From: Gymnogyps californianus
Lineage: Eukaryota > Chordata > Aves > Accipitriformes > Cathartidae
Length of the DNA stretch: 64,000 nt
Assembly (NCBI RefSeq): GCF_018139145.2
Contig: NC_059479.1
Span: 3,472,001-3,536,000, forward strand
Direction of reading: 5' to 3'
Positions within the stretch are counted from its first letter, which is position 1. Each line of letters opens with the position of its first letter. The translations under genes and the position numbers were made by a program. Shown piece by piece: positions 13,148-25,200 of the stretch. The notes beneath the pieces are model-generated. The model worked only from the letters and a program-made list of their open reading frames with translations, was not told the DNA's origin and did not search any database.

Positions 13148-13196
13148 CGGTCCCTATCACCACCACATCAAACTCGGAGGGGAGGTTGTCCGCCAT
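13148..13196 (-). CDS. CHM: CHM (Rab escort protein 1) coding exon 1, 49 nt
   Basis: The minus-strand ATG at 13196-13194 opens M-A-D-N-L-P-S-E-F-D-V-V-V-I-G-T, followed by one base and a donor (G then GTAGGAG). This nearly matches the mammalian REP1 start (MADTLPSEFDVIVIGT), and the exon carries exactly the 49 coding bases known for human CHM exon 1. The hydrophobic VVVIGTG strand, finished in exon 2, begins the GDI-like fold that binds Rab proteins. The start has strong Kozak context (A at -3, G at +4) and lies inside a YY1-type AAGATGGCGG motif. The gene runs leftward off the window; only exons 1 and 2 are present. Loss of CHM in humans causes choroideremia (known of the gene, not read here). 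Confidence 0.95.
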
Positions 13197-13200
13197 CTTG
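13190..13200 (-). promoter_or_regulatory. YY1-like site overlapping the CHM start codon
   Basis: CAAGATGGCGG on the minus strand fits the AAGATGGCGGC-type YY1 motif often found just downstream of CpG-island transcription starts, where it can contain the initiator ATG. Occupancy is inferred, not shown. Confidence 0.6.
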
Positions 13201-13211
13201 GAAAGGGCACC

Positions 13212-13221
13212 GTCACGTGGC
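13212..13221. promoter_or_regulatory. CACGTG E-box (USF/TFEB-type) in the CHM promoter
   Basis: GTCACGTGGC lies 16-25 bases upstream of the CHM ATG. The palindromic CACGTG core flanked by GT fits USF or MiT/TFE (CLEAR-like) sites. Promoter position makes function plausible; the factor is inferred. Confidence 0.55.
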
Positions 13222-13280
13222 CGGCGCTGGCGGAAATGGCCGGTGCCGCCGCAGAGAGTTCCGGCCGCCGCTCGCGGGGG

Positions 13281-13299
13281 CTGCTGGGAGATGTAGTTC
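13281..13299 (-). promoter_or_regulatory. ZNF143/THAP11-like promoter site
   Basis: On the minus strand ACTACATCTCCCAGCAG closely fits the ACTACAAYTCCCAGMATGC element bound by ZNF143/THAP11 near starts of housekeeping genes. It lies about 85-100 bases upstream of the CHM ATG. I see one core difference, A to T after ACTACA, which is a common variant. Confidence 0.65.
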
Positions 13300-13664
13300 T
13301 GGACGCCGGGCTGGCGGCCATCCGTCCCGCCAAGAGGGAAGAAACTGCTCGCTGGGGCTCTCTGTTGTAGCTTCATTCGTACTGCGGACTCACAGAGATC
13401 TCTCTGTACTATCCTTCTGTAAAGCATGTGGAAGACTCCAGTCTGCTTCTGTTCTGGTTGGCTCTTCACAAAACACTTGTGTGAAAAACCACCGCCCCTG
13501 CACTGGGTCTCACCCCCCGGGCCCTGGCCGCTGCACTCGCTGCTTGCTCGCTTCCCAGTGCCAGGCTTCGCCTCTGTCCTTGCTCTGTTCCGTGCGGTCC
13601 CTGTTGGCCCATTCCTCCAGCCCGGCTCGGTCTTTCTGACTGGCGGCTGGTGAGCAGGTCGTAC

Positions 13665-13696
13665 CGACAGTCCGTCCAGGCGACGGTCCGTCCAGG
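13665..13696 (+). repeat. Tandem pair of 16-bp units
   Basis: CGACAGTCCGTCCAGG is followed directly by CGACGGTCCGTCCAGG, differing by one base. The pair lies at the junction between the CHM CpG island and the CR1 relic. Confidence 0.85.
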
Positions 13697-13698
13697 CC

Positions 13699-13977
13699 GA
13701 TGTCGTACACGTCATACGCAGAGTCCGTCACCTCCACCGGGTCCCTGATGAAGGTGTTCAGCAGGAGGGCTGACCCCCGTGGTACTCCACTTCTCACAGG
13801 CAGCCAGCGTGACCCATCAACCTCTCTCTCAGTCTGATCATCCACCCAGTTTCTCACCCATCTAGTTTTCTGCGGATCCAGAGAACGAGCCCTTAACTTG
13901 GATCCAGGACTATTGTGGGAAACAGCGGTGAATGCATACATGCTCCTAGCATCGATCAGTAAACTTTTGAAATACAA
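13699..13977 (-). mobile_element. CR1 LINE ORF2 reverse-transcriptase relic
   Basis: The minus-strand frame contains A-F-T-A-V-S-H-N, then R-W-V-R-N-W-V-D-D-Q-T-E-R, R-W-L-P-V-R-S-G-V-P-R-G-S-A and L-N-T-F-I. These follow, in order, the CR1/LINE reverse-transcriptase palm region (AFDTVSHN, RWIxNWLxGRxQR, WRPVTSGVPQGSVLGPxLFNIFI). The catalytic F/YADD segment that should follow is not recognisable, and sequence after the relic runs into CHM promoter DNA, so this is a truncated, inactive fragment. It is in the same orientation as CHM and ends about 500 bases upstream of the CHM ATG. Family assignment to CR1 rests on motif similarity and the bird context. Confidence 0.75.
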
Positions 13978-15168
13978 GAATAGGATTGCATTCCACCTAC
14001 TGACTTAAAATGCGAAATACTTCAATGCAATACTTCCATGCAAACACCCGTATTTTTTGTGCAATTTATGTGTCGAGTCCACTGAAGTTTCTTGGATGAC
14101 CAGTTCTTCAGTAACTCACAATAGATTTTATTTTTGTTATTTCCCCCTGCACATGCAGTGTTTCCAAAACTATTTCTATTGTTTGTTCAATCTCATTGAT
14201 CACTGCACTTTATTAATATATCCAAGAAAATATTTACCTTATTATTTTTAAAAAGTCCCCTTACTCCCCAATTGTGATAATTTCTTTCCTTTATCCACCA
14301 TGTTGAAGACATTTTAAAAGTGTAGTTTATCTATTTCTAGTCATTAATCTCATGTCCTTACTTGTTAATTAACAGCCATACTATATGTTGGATTGTACTT
14401 CATTCTCTGCATTCAAAAACCTGTTTTTCTCAACCCATCAATTAACATCAACTCTCTTTCTTTTCCTCTGAAGTCACACTTTTCTTAAGTCACACTTCAG
14501 TCTTGCTCTGCCTCTTCCTTCACCTTACAAAGAAATGAAGGAGGAATCAGGGGTGAAAAACAGAATCTACTAGTAGCCCCTCATGTATTACCAGTCTAAG
14601 TGAAAGAACAGCAAGAATAAAAAGATATATTTGAAAAAGCCAGATACAGCAACGTAGGCAAAATAACCTAGCACAGAATACCTGTGCCAGAATACACTGG
14701 GAATTTCTAGAAAGTTTTACTTTTTATTTTGCATTTAATGGCTTATATGGCTTTAAACTAATCTCTTAATATTATTCATTGTGTATGATTATATTAAAGT
14801 CTTAACACCTTAAATCAATAATAACAATAAACCAGCTAGCAGCCTGTTAACACCTTATTACAAGCTCCTTGTTCACATAGCAAAAGAATAGTGAAAATAG
14901 TATGAAGTGACTAATGGAAACCAGAGACCACCTTACCCCCGCGGTACTGCCAGATGTGCTACAACAGAGTACAGCACAGAAAATAGTCTAGCAGGAAACA
15001 TCAAACAATGCAAGAACAAAAAATACATAGATTTAAACATCAGTACTTGATTACCACGCTAAGAAATATATAACAGAGAAAATTAGTAGTTATGGATTCA
15101 GATATAAAAGTAGTAAGATCAAATCTTATGTTCCTTATATTTATGCTTTCAATTGTCCCCTAGAGATT

Positions 15169-15181
15169 AAAAAAAAAAAAA
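15169..15181 (+). repeat. Poly(A) run, 13 nt
   Basis: A homopolymer in intergenic DNA. No adjacent retroposed sequence was recognised. Confidence 0.85.
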
Positions 15182-16828
15182 TCCATTCTGCAGCTTCCAT
15201 AGTGCAATTCTGTTAATGAAGCTGTCATTTCTACTTTTTAACCTGTAACAACAGAAATTTAGCTCCAGAATTCTCACAATGCTGGATCATCGTGACCTAA
15301 ATATCTTGAGTTGAGGAACAAAGCATCGCTATATTGGTTAGATCAGGTAAGACAAATTCTCCTTGCACATCCTTTTCTTACTGAGGGAGGGCATACTCAT
15401 GAAAATATAATTTCATTCTGAAAACCTTTTGTTATTGTTTAGTATAATTCTAGGACTGCACTAGAACAGAGCTATTTCACTGTCAATGTCTTACTGTTTC
15501 TCAAGTGCTTAAGTATTTATCCCACCACAAAATGCTGTTGTTTGGTTCTGTGAGTTCCTGTTAGCTTCATTCATAAGATGCAATCAGTGCAATCCTATTT
15601 CGTGATGACAGTCATTATCCACTGGACCAGAAATTCTTCTTAGTACTATTTATTTGACAAAAATGATTATTCAGGATCTTTAACTGCAAGGTTTGTCAGC
15701 GTCATACAACACAAAAATATTTATCTGTACTTTACAGTTTTAATATCAGCACATGTAGAAGTAAAATATGTAAGTATGAATGATTTTTATGAGAATTTCA
15801 TGGACCTTGAGAAAATGTCTTACCATGTTTTTCTCTTTAGCTATTTAATTGCAATGTCATAGTAACAGAAAGCAGCATACCCAATTCTGCATGGATGAAT
15901 AAGCACATTCAATAAAGAAGATTTAACAGAGTAAATCAAACACTGGATTAAACATTTTCTGCATAACAGACCACAAAATGGGCATTCATTTTACCAATAG
16001 ATCCTCTACATTAGAAACAAATAGAAATGCACACCAACATAATTAAACTGCACACCCTGTGGTCTGATTACAGAATTTCCCTATATTTTGTTAAACTAGG
16101 TCTCATCAATTAGAATTGCCAAAATGCATTAAAAAATGCATACTGACAAGACTAAATGTAATTTTTTTAACCATTTGTATTAAATACATTTGGTTTTCTA
16201 TGTTTCATGAAATAATTCAGTCCTATATATTGCAGAAGATTTATACAGCATTTTTAGCAATACCAGTTCAGAAAGACACATGCAAAGATCAAGTTTAAGA
16301 TTCCACTTTTAGCAGTTCTAAATACTTTTTCTGTAAGCAACTTTTCCTACTTTGACTTCAAGCAAAACATCTCTCATAAAAACATGGGGTTTTGCTTTAT
16401 AACTTCTATTTGCAATTTTCACATATTCATAGACCTACCTTTGTTACTTTAAAGTCTGTGTAGTTAATATCTAACTTTGTCAAAATACTTTTTGGAAATA
16501 TAGTAATCTTAGCAAACCCCCATAAACTATGTATATGTTTTTATTTTCCCAAGTAGAAACACTGAAGCCCCAGAGAAAATCAGGAAGAATCAGCATTAGA
16601 ATTAGGGAGTTTCTAGTTATCTCAAGATCTAGTCTCAGATCATTCGATCAAATATTTCTTCCTCTCAAAACAAACAGCAAATACTTCGTATTCAGTATGA
16701 TGAATTTTATTTTTTTTTTAAGTTATGTAGTCTCTTTATTGTGCAGTGACTTCATGTGTGAAATCTCATTATTCATTCTATTATTCACTCAATGGATACA
16801 GAATTTAATTCTACTTGAGTACCAGTTT

Positions 16829-16856
16829 GAATAAGGATCAGCAGCAGGATCGGGCC
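16829..16856 (+). repeat. Possible fragment of an ancient amniote interspersed repeat
   Basis: GAATAAGGATCAGCAGCAGG followed by ATCGGGCC resembles the phrase GAGTAAGGACTGCAGGATCGGGCC that recurs in old amniote interspersed repeats. The family name is uncertain. Related words occur at 19651, 25901, 40301 and 47841. Confidence 0.35.
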
Positions 16857-19650
16857 TATTAGCTGCTTGAAACATCTATTGAATAACCTGATTTATCCCA
16901 ACTAAATGGCTCATTAGTTCAGGCGGCAAGAAAATGTTTGTGTGTTGCTGAAGTTATGCATGGTTGTCATATAGAGTTTGCTGTTATGCAACCGTCAGTC
17001 ACTCAAGCATGCACAAACTAGATTGTTCATTAACTACAGAAACAGCCACTCGACATTCAAGCATGTTTGTGAAAAAATTATTGGTTTCAAAATTTATTCT
17101 AAACTACGATACACCTTTATTCTAACTTCTTCTTTGTTACCACTATCTGAATTTTTCTTTCTTCCCATCACGGCTTGCAGTGATCAGTCCCAATCATGCC
17201 CCTAAAACACATTACTTGTGTTTTATTAGTGGCATTAGACCCTAAACTGCAAATTCTCAATTGTATGTAGACACTTAATTCCCATGGATGGTATGACTAT
17301 TCCTTTGATACAGTAATCTTGGCCTTGGTAGATCAGTGAACTAAACGTATTTTAAAACCCCCAAGTAATTAAATACACATTCTCTACCTAAGGAGCACTG
17401 AAACTAATTTTGAAGCTGCCCTTTTGATTACTAAGATGTGAGTAAGTTATAGGATTGTTTTGAGAGATGGGGAAAGAGAATTACATTTCACTGTACTTCT
17501 GTAAGCATGCAAGGCAAGAAGTCTATTTTTCCAATCTTTAATTAATGACATTCTGCAAAAATTCTGTAGGTCTCTCACTGCAGTCAAAACTTTCTTGTAC
17601 AAAGCGAGCACAGAGGAGAAAAAAACAGGATCATAGCTTTGATCAGGCTGCTCTGCCCAGCATAACTGGCAGCATATGGAAAGAAGGCTCCACTACAGCT
17701 TCATTAAGGACTGCCTATGAGTATTACAGGCTTCGCAAAACTACAGATGTGCAGGATGAAGGAGATAGTCTTTGCAGTAGCCCAAAAGTTCAGTTATTTT
17801 TTGTGCTACAGGCTAATCTTTAATGCTTAAAATAGCTGATGAACCTAGGATGATGACTAACATGCTGCAGTTCTTATTGCTTGTCTCTTAGAGACGTGGA
17901 GGAAAACTTACTCCAGGAACTGGAGACCTGGAGAACTACTGGTAGTAGAATCAGACTGTATCTTGATTTACATTGACCTAAAACCATGTTATTAGTGCAT
18001 TATATGGAATATATGGTGTCAGTTCAGTTTTTTATTTGGTTAGATTACTTCTCTCAGTGCTCTGTAACAGTGGCTAAAATAATTCATTATAGCACATGAA
18101 TTATTATTGCTGTATCTTCTTTCATAGTGGGGGGCGGGTTTTGAAGCGTTTAGGCATGTTTGTAAAACAGCCTTTCACCTTGCTAATCTTCATGCTGCAT
18201 CTTTTTTTTCTTGATAAAAAAGTGTACTTTTTAGGAATACTGAGATAGAGACAGAATGCTGTAAATTATTTTTGAAACTGAAATAATGTCAATATACTTA
18301 AGCAAAGGACTAAAACTTCTTTGTACATGTTCAGAAAAAAATAATCTGGAGTTTGTGACTATGTTTTGGGTTTATACACTGTAAATTTTTAAAGGAATGT
18401 GTTCCTTCTCAGAAGTTTCTTTCACTTCCCCAGGGGACTGAAATGTGTTCTTTACCGTATCTAAGAGGTCCTTGAGAAGACACAGTGGTATTTCTGGCAG
18501 AAGTTTGCATATCACTTTTTAACAATTTTATTTCAGACTTTACACTGTATATAGATTACCAGTTCTTCCTATTCAAATGACTAAAAGAATATGCAGCTTA
18601 TCACCATTGTGTCATCATTCCGTAAATTAAAATTTTAATGGTTCTTCAAAGTATTAGAACTCCCAAATTCAAGACTGGTCAATAAGATTGCCAAGTCAGT
18701 TACCTGAGAAAATGCTTTCCTATGCTGATGTCAAGATAATTTTGAAGTGTGGAATATCCACACTGCAGATATATAAGAATGGGCAGCAGCCAGTTCCTGC
18801 CTAGCGTCAATGAAGAGGCTGATATCAAAGCCAAAAATGTGATCTAGAAATATTGTGGACTAATGCAGGATGAGTTATAAGAGAAAGCAAGCAACAGAAC
18901 TTAAATGTACTCGGACATACACAGTTGAACCTTACCTATGCTAGTAAGGATTAAAATCATAAACTCTCATAGAATATATGCATTTTGTATATGTATCAAA
19001 GTATGTTTGTATCGCTTAATGACATGTTCTAAGTGATAACGTGGCATTTTTAAAATATTCTTTTAATAACCAATGTCTTCTGTTTCTTCTCATCTGCTGA
19101 AAATGGCATTGTTAGAACAAAATTTGATATCAATAACATCAATATAATTTGGGAAGAATTACTGAAATTATGCCATTATAAAGCAGGATGTTACAAAGCA
19201 GAGTTTAATGCTTTGTGTCCTAGCAATTCCATTATTTGTATATTCCGGCATCTAAAAGTCTTGGTCAATTATGATATTTCAGAAATCGCCAGTAAACAAC
19301 AGACAAAAGAAACTGATTGGATATATAGGACTGCTATATAAAGTTGTGCAATAAATCAAGATTAGTAAATATGGACAAGTGTGTCTAATGGTATTCAGTT
19401 ACTGCCTTATTTCATTTGCAATATTACTTGAAGCAGTTTTTATTGCATAGTAAGAGGTTTTCAGACTTGTGTTCTCAGGGTTTAGGAAAAACGTACCTTT
19501 TCCAACACATCTGGAGACTGTAGCTTATGTAAGAAAGTAATCTCTTTTCTCTGGAAATATTCCTGTTCTTTTATATATTGCATTTATTTTATTCATCTCT
19601 TTTGACTTGTTGCCAATTTATGAATACGGATTCTTTAGCCATTAGGGCAT

Positions 19651-19698
19651 ACTCCTACTTCATTACAGTCAACAGAAGTTTTACCATGCAAAGTCCAG
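19651..19698 (+). repeat. Possible fragment of an ancient amniote interspersed repeat
   Basis: The words ACTTCATTACAGTCAACAGA and AGTTTTACCAT resemble the old-repeat phrase built on TTGAAGTCAATGGAAGTTTTACCA. Short and degenerate; resemblance by eye only. Confidence 0.3.
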
Positions 19699-22227
19699 CC
19701 TTTACATCATGTTTTTTTCTGATTCATTAACGAACAATAATTACAGTTAAAGGTGAAATATATATTGCTTTAAACATGAGATAGGAGTAATTATTTCATT
19801 TCACTGTATATACATATTTAAAAATGTGCCCATACAAATACTGAAAAAACCAGCAATTGGTTTGGGAGATGGCTAATATAGCATATGAAGCAAAAAACCC
19901 CAAACCAACCACAGAGTAGAAGGCTGTAGTTCCTTATTTGAGGAGAATGACAAGTGCAAGATTCTTAAGCATTTTTTTGAACAGTAGTATTCTCCAGTCT
20001 TGAAAATCATAAATGACACATGGCTGAAAAGAAAAGAGAGGATAAACCAAGACTTTAAGTTCTGAAACTGATAAAGCTCCCTTAGGAAACTCACCATAAA
20101 TATTATCATATAATTAAAAAGGTTTAAAGTAGTCCATAAAGCTAAGTGAATTGATGTGTCTCATATGCAGTATTTTTACCTAGACTTCACCAGACAAACC
20201 ATAAACAAAAGACTATAAAGGCCTCAGATGAAATGAGTTCTTGCAAGCTCAGATTCTTGTGAACACACACTTATCACCAAGGACTCAAACATGAAACTGT
20301 ATTCAAGAGACACCTAAAAGTTAGGAGTGAATAACAGTGAGGGACCGGTTTTCAGGTAAAGCAAGCTATCACTGGTAACAGTAAGTTAAAAAAATGAAAT
20401 TAGGTATAACAGCTACATTTGAAATTATGTAAGCAGTGAATAAAAATGATAAAGCAGACGTTATTCTCACTTTGAGAAAGTCTGTGTTTGAGGTTGAATT
20501 TGTCTCAGTTCCAATGTGCTGGGTCTGTCAGTGCTCCACTTAGAGCTCTGCATTAAGAGCAGAGCCTCAGTTCAGGCTTTACAGCTGCAGTGGTGAAAAC
20601 TTAATGTTATCTGAGGGCATGTACAGCCAGCAGAGGAGCTGCCAGACCCTCTTACTCGATTTCCCTCTGAAAGGGCATATATGAAAATATCTGTCACTTG
20701 TAGGAGGGTGATTTTGGGAGAATTTTAGTTGTAAAAGGGCTGTGACTAAAAAGAAAGCCAATAGCTTCTACAGCCATCAGTCTTGTTCGTAAGAAACAGG
20801 AACATGTGTGATCACCTCTTATTTTTAGTAAGTAAATTTACTAAAGCCTTATACAGCTGAGGCCTCCTTATTAAGCATTTCTCTCACAACATTACAGTTA
20901 AATAAAGTTTTGTATTTAAAATATTCTGTTTAGGATTTTAAAGTCAGAGAGTAGCAATAGTGGTCCACTGAAATTTTTAAGAAATTTGAAATGAGATTAT
21001 GCTCAGCTTGCCTCACAGAAATGAGAATAGGTCTTGTTTTTCTTTCAAAAGTTGTAAACTGGTGCAAGACTATATGTAGTGATGCTTTTGAGAATTCAGA
21101 AAGGACACTTATGATTTAACATCTATTTTTCATTAATCCAAACATAGTACACTCCATTTAAATGCTAGCTTTTCTTGTGCAGAAAATAAGACATCCACAT
21201 TGTACTTACTAAATTTTAATTAAACTGTATATATCTAGGAAAAGAATGTTCCTACTGTAAACATTATGTGGGTCAGCTATATTAAAGTATTTAATGTTTT
21301 TTATAAGATGTTTGCTTTTTAATCTGTTTTCAGGGGACAATGCAATTGACCATTCTAGCATACCTGAAAGCTGAATTTCAACACCATTGCCTTGATAATA
21401 GGGTGTTCTCCAGTTTATGCATTCTTAGAGTGATAATGTATAAAATGAAAACAATAGGAGGTCAAATCTGGTTGTAGTCTGAGTGCGAATTTTAGGTTTG
21501 AATGTAACAAATCATAATGCATAGTACTAATTAGAAGACTTTTTTTTGGTTTAGTCTTAGCATCATCTTTTTTAGGGTAAGATCTAGGCTTGGTGGTTGT
21601 CAGTCTTAGCAGACAAGTACATCATAGATCCACGCCATACATATAACACAGTTCTTTGATAAGGTAATTTCTCCAATAGCAGAATTGCTCATTGTTCCCC
21701 AACATCTGACTATTCCTAGAACTATAACCATCTCTCTCAGAGCAGTTTTGCATCACAGACTCTCTAAGGGGAGGGAGGAAGACTTTGAGCCATTATACTT
21801 TACTTCTGCTGTGTGCTAAAATGACTCAGAAACTCTAAAGCAGAGCTAATGGGAATACAATGTTCACTCCCCTTTTTTGTATCTACTTAGCACCTTATGA
21901 GTGGCACTACCTCATCTGTTTGATTAAGTAAATAGAAGGAAAGAATAGGCCATAGCTCCTCACATTCTGAGGGTGCTATATGAATATTAGTTCTATGTAG
22001 TTTATATAGACCCTTATCTCGACCCTTCAGTTAAGCCAGAAGAGACAGAGTTTTTCCCCCCGCTTCAGAAGAATGCTATGCCGTTGTAAATGTTGAGGCA
22101 GATTATTAGGAAGATTTGCAAGAATAACTACTTAAAATGGTCACATTAATTTTAAAGAAAAGAAATATAATTTGTATTTGCACAGAAGAAAATGGATGAA
22201 TTTAAATTTTAGTTGATTATAATTATT

Positions 22228-22251
22228 GTCATCATAATCATCATCATTATC
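22228..22251 (+). repeat. (ATC)n-like microsatellite
   Basis: A run of CAT/ATC units with interruptions, in intergenic DNA. Confidence 0.7.
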
Positions 22252-25200
22252 TTTGTATGTCTAAATGACTGATTCAAAGAAGAATTTTAACACATTTCAC
22301 ATGTCAGTGCAATTCTCTTCTGTTTTGTGCTTTAGTGCTTGGGGTTTTTCATGTGCTTTTTTCAGTCTGAACTTTTCACGGAAGCTATTGTAATCTTTTT
22401 AAAAGGTGGAAAAATATTTCTAAAGAAGTCAAATCTAGAAGTATTACATATGTGCATTTTATTTTTTTCAATAAAATATAATCAAATTGTACAGAAAAAC
22501 TGATACATAGATACTGCGCGATGGCATTTCAAAATGTTTTTAAGAAAGAGATTCTAAATAGTAAGGTTCTACCTGAGTCTGGACTGTTTGACCAGAGAAG
22601 GGATGCTGAACAGTGATAGTTACATACAAATTAGTAGGTGAACTAACTTAAGTGATGGTGCATTCAGATGAAGATATCATTGAAAAAGTCCGTTAATAAA
22701 TTGGAACTGCACATAGACATTGCGCTCCTAAAGATTTTCAAAGTTACTAATCACTTTTGGTATTTCAATACTATGTGTATTGATACAGCTGATATTTAAT
22801 TATGTATTCCATGTTATTGTTGCTACAGTAAAAAGCATGCATTCTACTAGTAAATCTATATTACGTGAGTTTATCAGTATTGACAATTACAAAGAGTTCA
22901 GATCCACAAAATCTGTTGGTGAAAGTAGTTTCTTTTTTACTGAGTTTATATCACATCAAAACAGAGATGAGCAATCAAGACTACAAAGGCCTTATACTGT
23001 GCATAGCAAAATACATAAAAGTTTTGTAATTCCTATTTCCCTGATAACTTTGAAATTACTATGAACAGTATGCACTTTGCAACAGAGGGATCATCATAGC
23101 TGGTGTGATAGCTACAATTCTTGATACCTGGCATCTTTGAAAAACAGGACTGTGTTTTCCCATAACTTAATCTTTAGTGTTAATTCATTTTATTTGGTTC
23201 CTTTACTCTCTAAACTTTTAATGGAAACTATTGTTAACATGAAGAGAAAAAAACTCTTCTGAACTAAAACTTATCTCCCTAGCACAAAGTAGATCAACAA
23301 TGTGATTCTCCATTGTCTTACATCACTGTAGTTGTTAGCCCTGTGTAAATGTGCAAGCTGGCAAGCTAGCATTTTACTTTATACTGTCTGGTGCGAGGCA
23401 CGAAGTGTAGAGTGGCAGATACATCTTTATTATCAGGAATTTAAGCCTCCGTTATACAATTGTTTATGTACTGTGCACATCTTTCTTGGGTGGTCTTAAA
23501 AGGCCGTAAGTAAACAATGAAATTGGATGCAATATTTAATAATGCTAAAGAGTATGTTGTGTCAAGAGAGTACTGTTATGTGGAAGAAGAAGAAGAAACA
23601 TTTAAGTCAGCAAAACCAAGCTCCAAAACAATGCTTTTCAGTCTTCTATTAAATAATGGCTAGTATGGGTAGCCTCTTCCGTAAGGACTAGTAAGCCAAG
23701 TGTTAAAATCTTGTTTCTGACCAGGGTTACTGTGACTTGTGAAAACAATTGCTCCCTGCAGTCTTGTAGATGGCAGAGTTTCCTGATAGTCTGTTTTCAG
23801 ATGGTTTCCTACATGACAAGGAATTCCCTAAATAGGAATAGGGAAGATATATTCTAGTGGCAGCCTTATTTGTCTTTGTTAAATTAAATTATGGTGTCTT
23901 CTTTCTTATTTCCTTGGGATGAATAGAAGTATGTTCATGCCACTACACAGAAAGACACTAGCAACTTGTAAAAAATGTGCTTTGAGCTGTAAATAATCAC
24001 AGAATAGATGCCACTGTCCAAGATATGGACTGAGTAAGAGATAACCTGTTGTAAGGATTTCCCTGAACGGCCTGCTATTAGAAAGACTGACAATTGATGA
24101 GTTGCAGCACAGATACGTAACGCCTCTGGCCAAAAGACAGACTTTGAAGTTTTGAGAGCCTTCTGTTGCCTCACTATGTCCAGGACTTTGAATTTTTAAC
24201 ATATACTTTGTGTGTAAAAGGACTGCACTACAAGATACTGGATTCAAATAAGTTTCTCTTAATGGAAAATACCTAGCAAACCCAGAATTCCTGGCTAACT
24301 TCATGCACTGAAGTGACAACAATATGTTCAGTCAACATTAATTATTAAAATAGCAAAGAATATTGGTGTCTGAAGCTCATTCTTGCTCTATCACTTCTAA
24401 GCAAAAACATTTTTTTGATTCTCAACAGTTTTCTTTCATTCTTTTGCTTATATCCTTACTTGGAGATGAAACAATATCTAAAATATAAAAGAACTCACAG
24501 TCCAAAAATATTTTTTTGTATTTAAAACTATATCCTACATTTACATTTTCGGAAAAAAAAATTATTTAAATTCCAAGGTCTATATTAAACTATGCTCTAT
24601 TCTATATTCATAGACTTTGTGAAGAAAATACAGAAGATCTTGTCATAGTATAGTTAAAATAATGATGAGTATAATTTAATCAAATGGTAACACATTCCTC
24701 TAGAAAAAATTCTGAAGAAATGTATTTGCTTTACAGTCTTCCTCAGTCCGAAATACCCTAAAATTCATGGCATCATAATACTAATGAAAGATATCAGTAG
24801 TGGTCTCACAGGGTACTGAAAGGTTTCAGCATTATAAATATGGGTAAGGATAATTTTTAAAAACTCGAACTACAGGACAGTTATGCATTAAATAATAATG
24901 ATCACAGGTGTTTCAACCTGTACTTTTAACGCATGGCCTGATCATCCTTATGCCTCCACAAGTCACCAGTAATTCCATCAGAAAGTCAATGAAGTTAAAG
25001 TATATAAAGCCAGTCTTATGTAAGATCACATATTTCTTTGTAGGTTATCAATGCATGTCACATCAGCCTTGATGGGGAAGTAAGAAAGAGGAAAAAAAGT
25101 AGTGAAAGGCAGTAATGTCTCCTGAAGATGAAGAAAGACACTTATTTTTCATGTGGCTGTTTTTCACTTTATCCAAAACCCCACAGAACATACTGAGAAT

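Larger units (their letters stand above)
12880..13680. promoter_or_regulatory. CHM: CHM CpG island and promoter region
   Basis: GC content and CpG density rise sharply against the AT-rich flanks, from about 12750-12880 to about 13680. The island covers CHM exon 1, its donor and the upstream sequence. No TATA box is evident near the start codon, as expected of a broadly expressed gene with a CpG-island promoter. The exact transcription start cannot be set from sequence alone. In mammals the CHM 5' untranslated region is short, so it probably lies within about 100 bases of position 13196. Confidence 0.75.

Noticed and set aside
13005..13715. 236-residue minus-strand ORF containing the CHM start
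   Set aside because: It includes the real CHM exon 1 peptide but reads through the donor into intron and from upstream promoter DNA. Only 13148-13196 is coding.
22780..23064. 94-residue plus-strand ORF
   Set aside because: It begins at TTG, not ATG, and has no motif. A bacterial-type start is not credible here.
23906..24322. 138-residue minus-strand ORF, with a second overlapping open frame
   Set aside because: Considered as a retroelement relic. No RT, gag or protease motif is visible, and two frames being open together reflects local composition.
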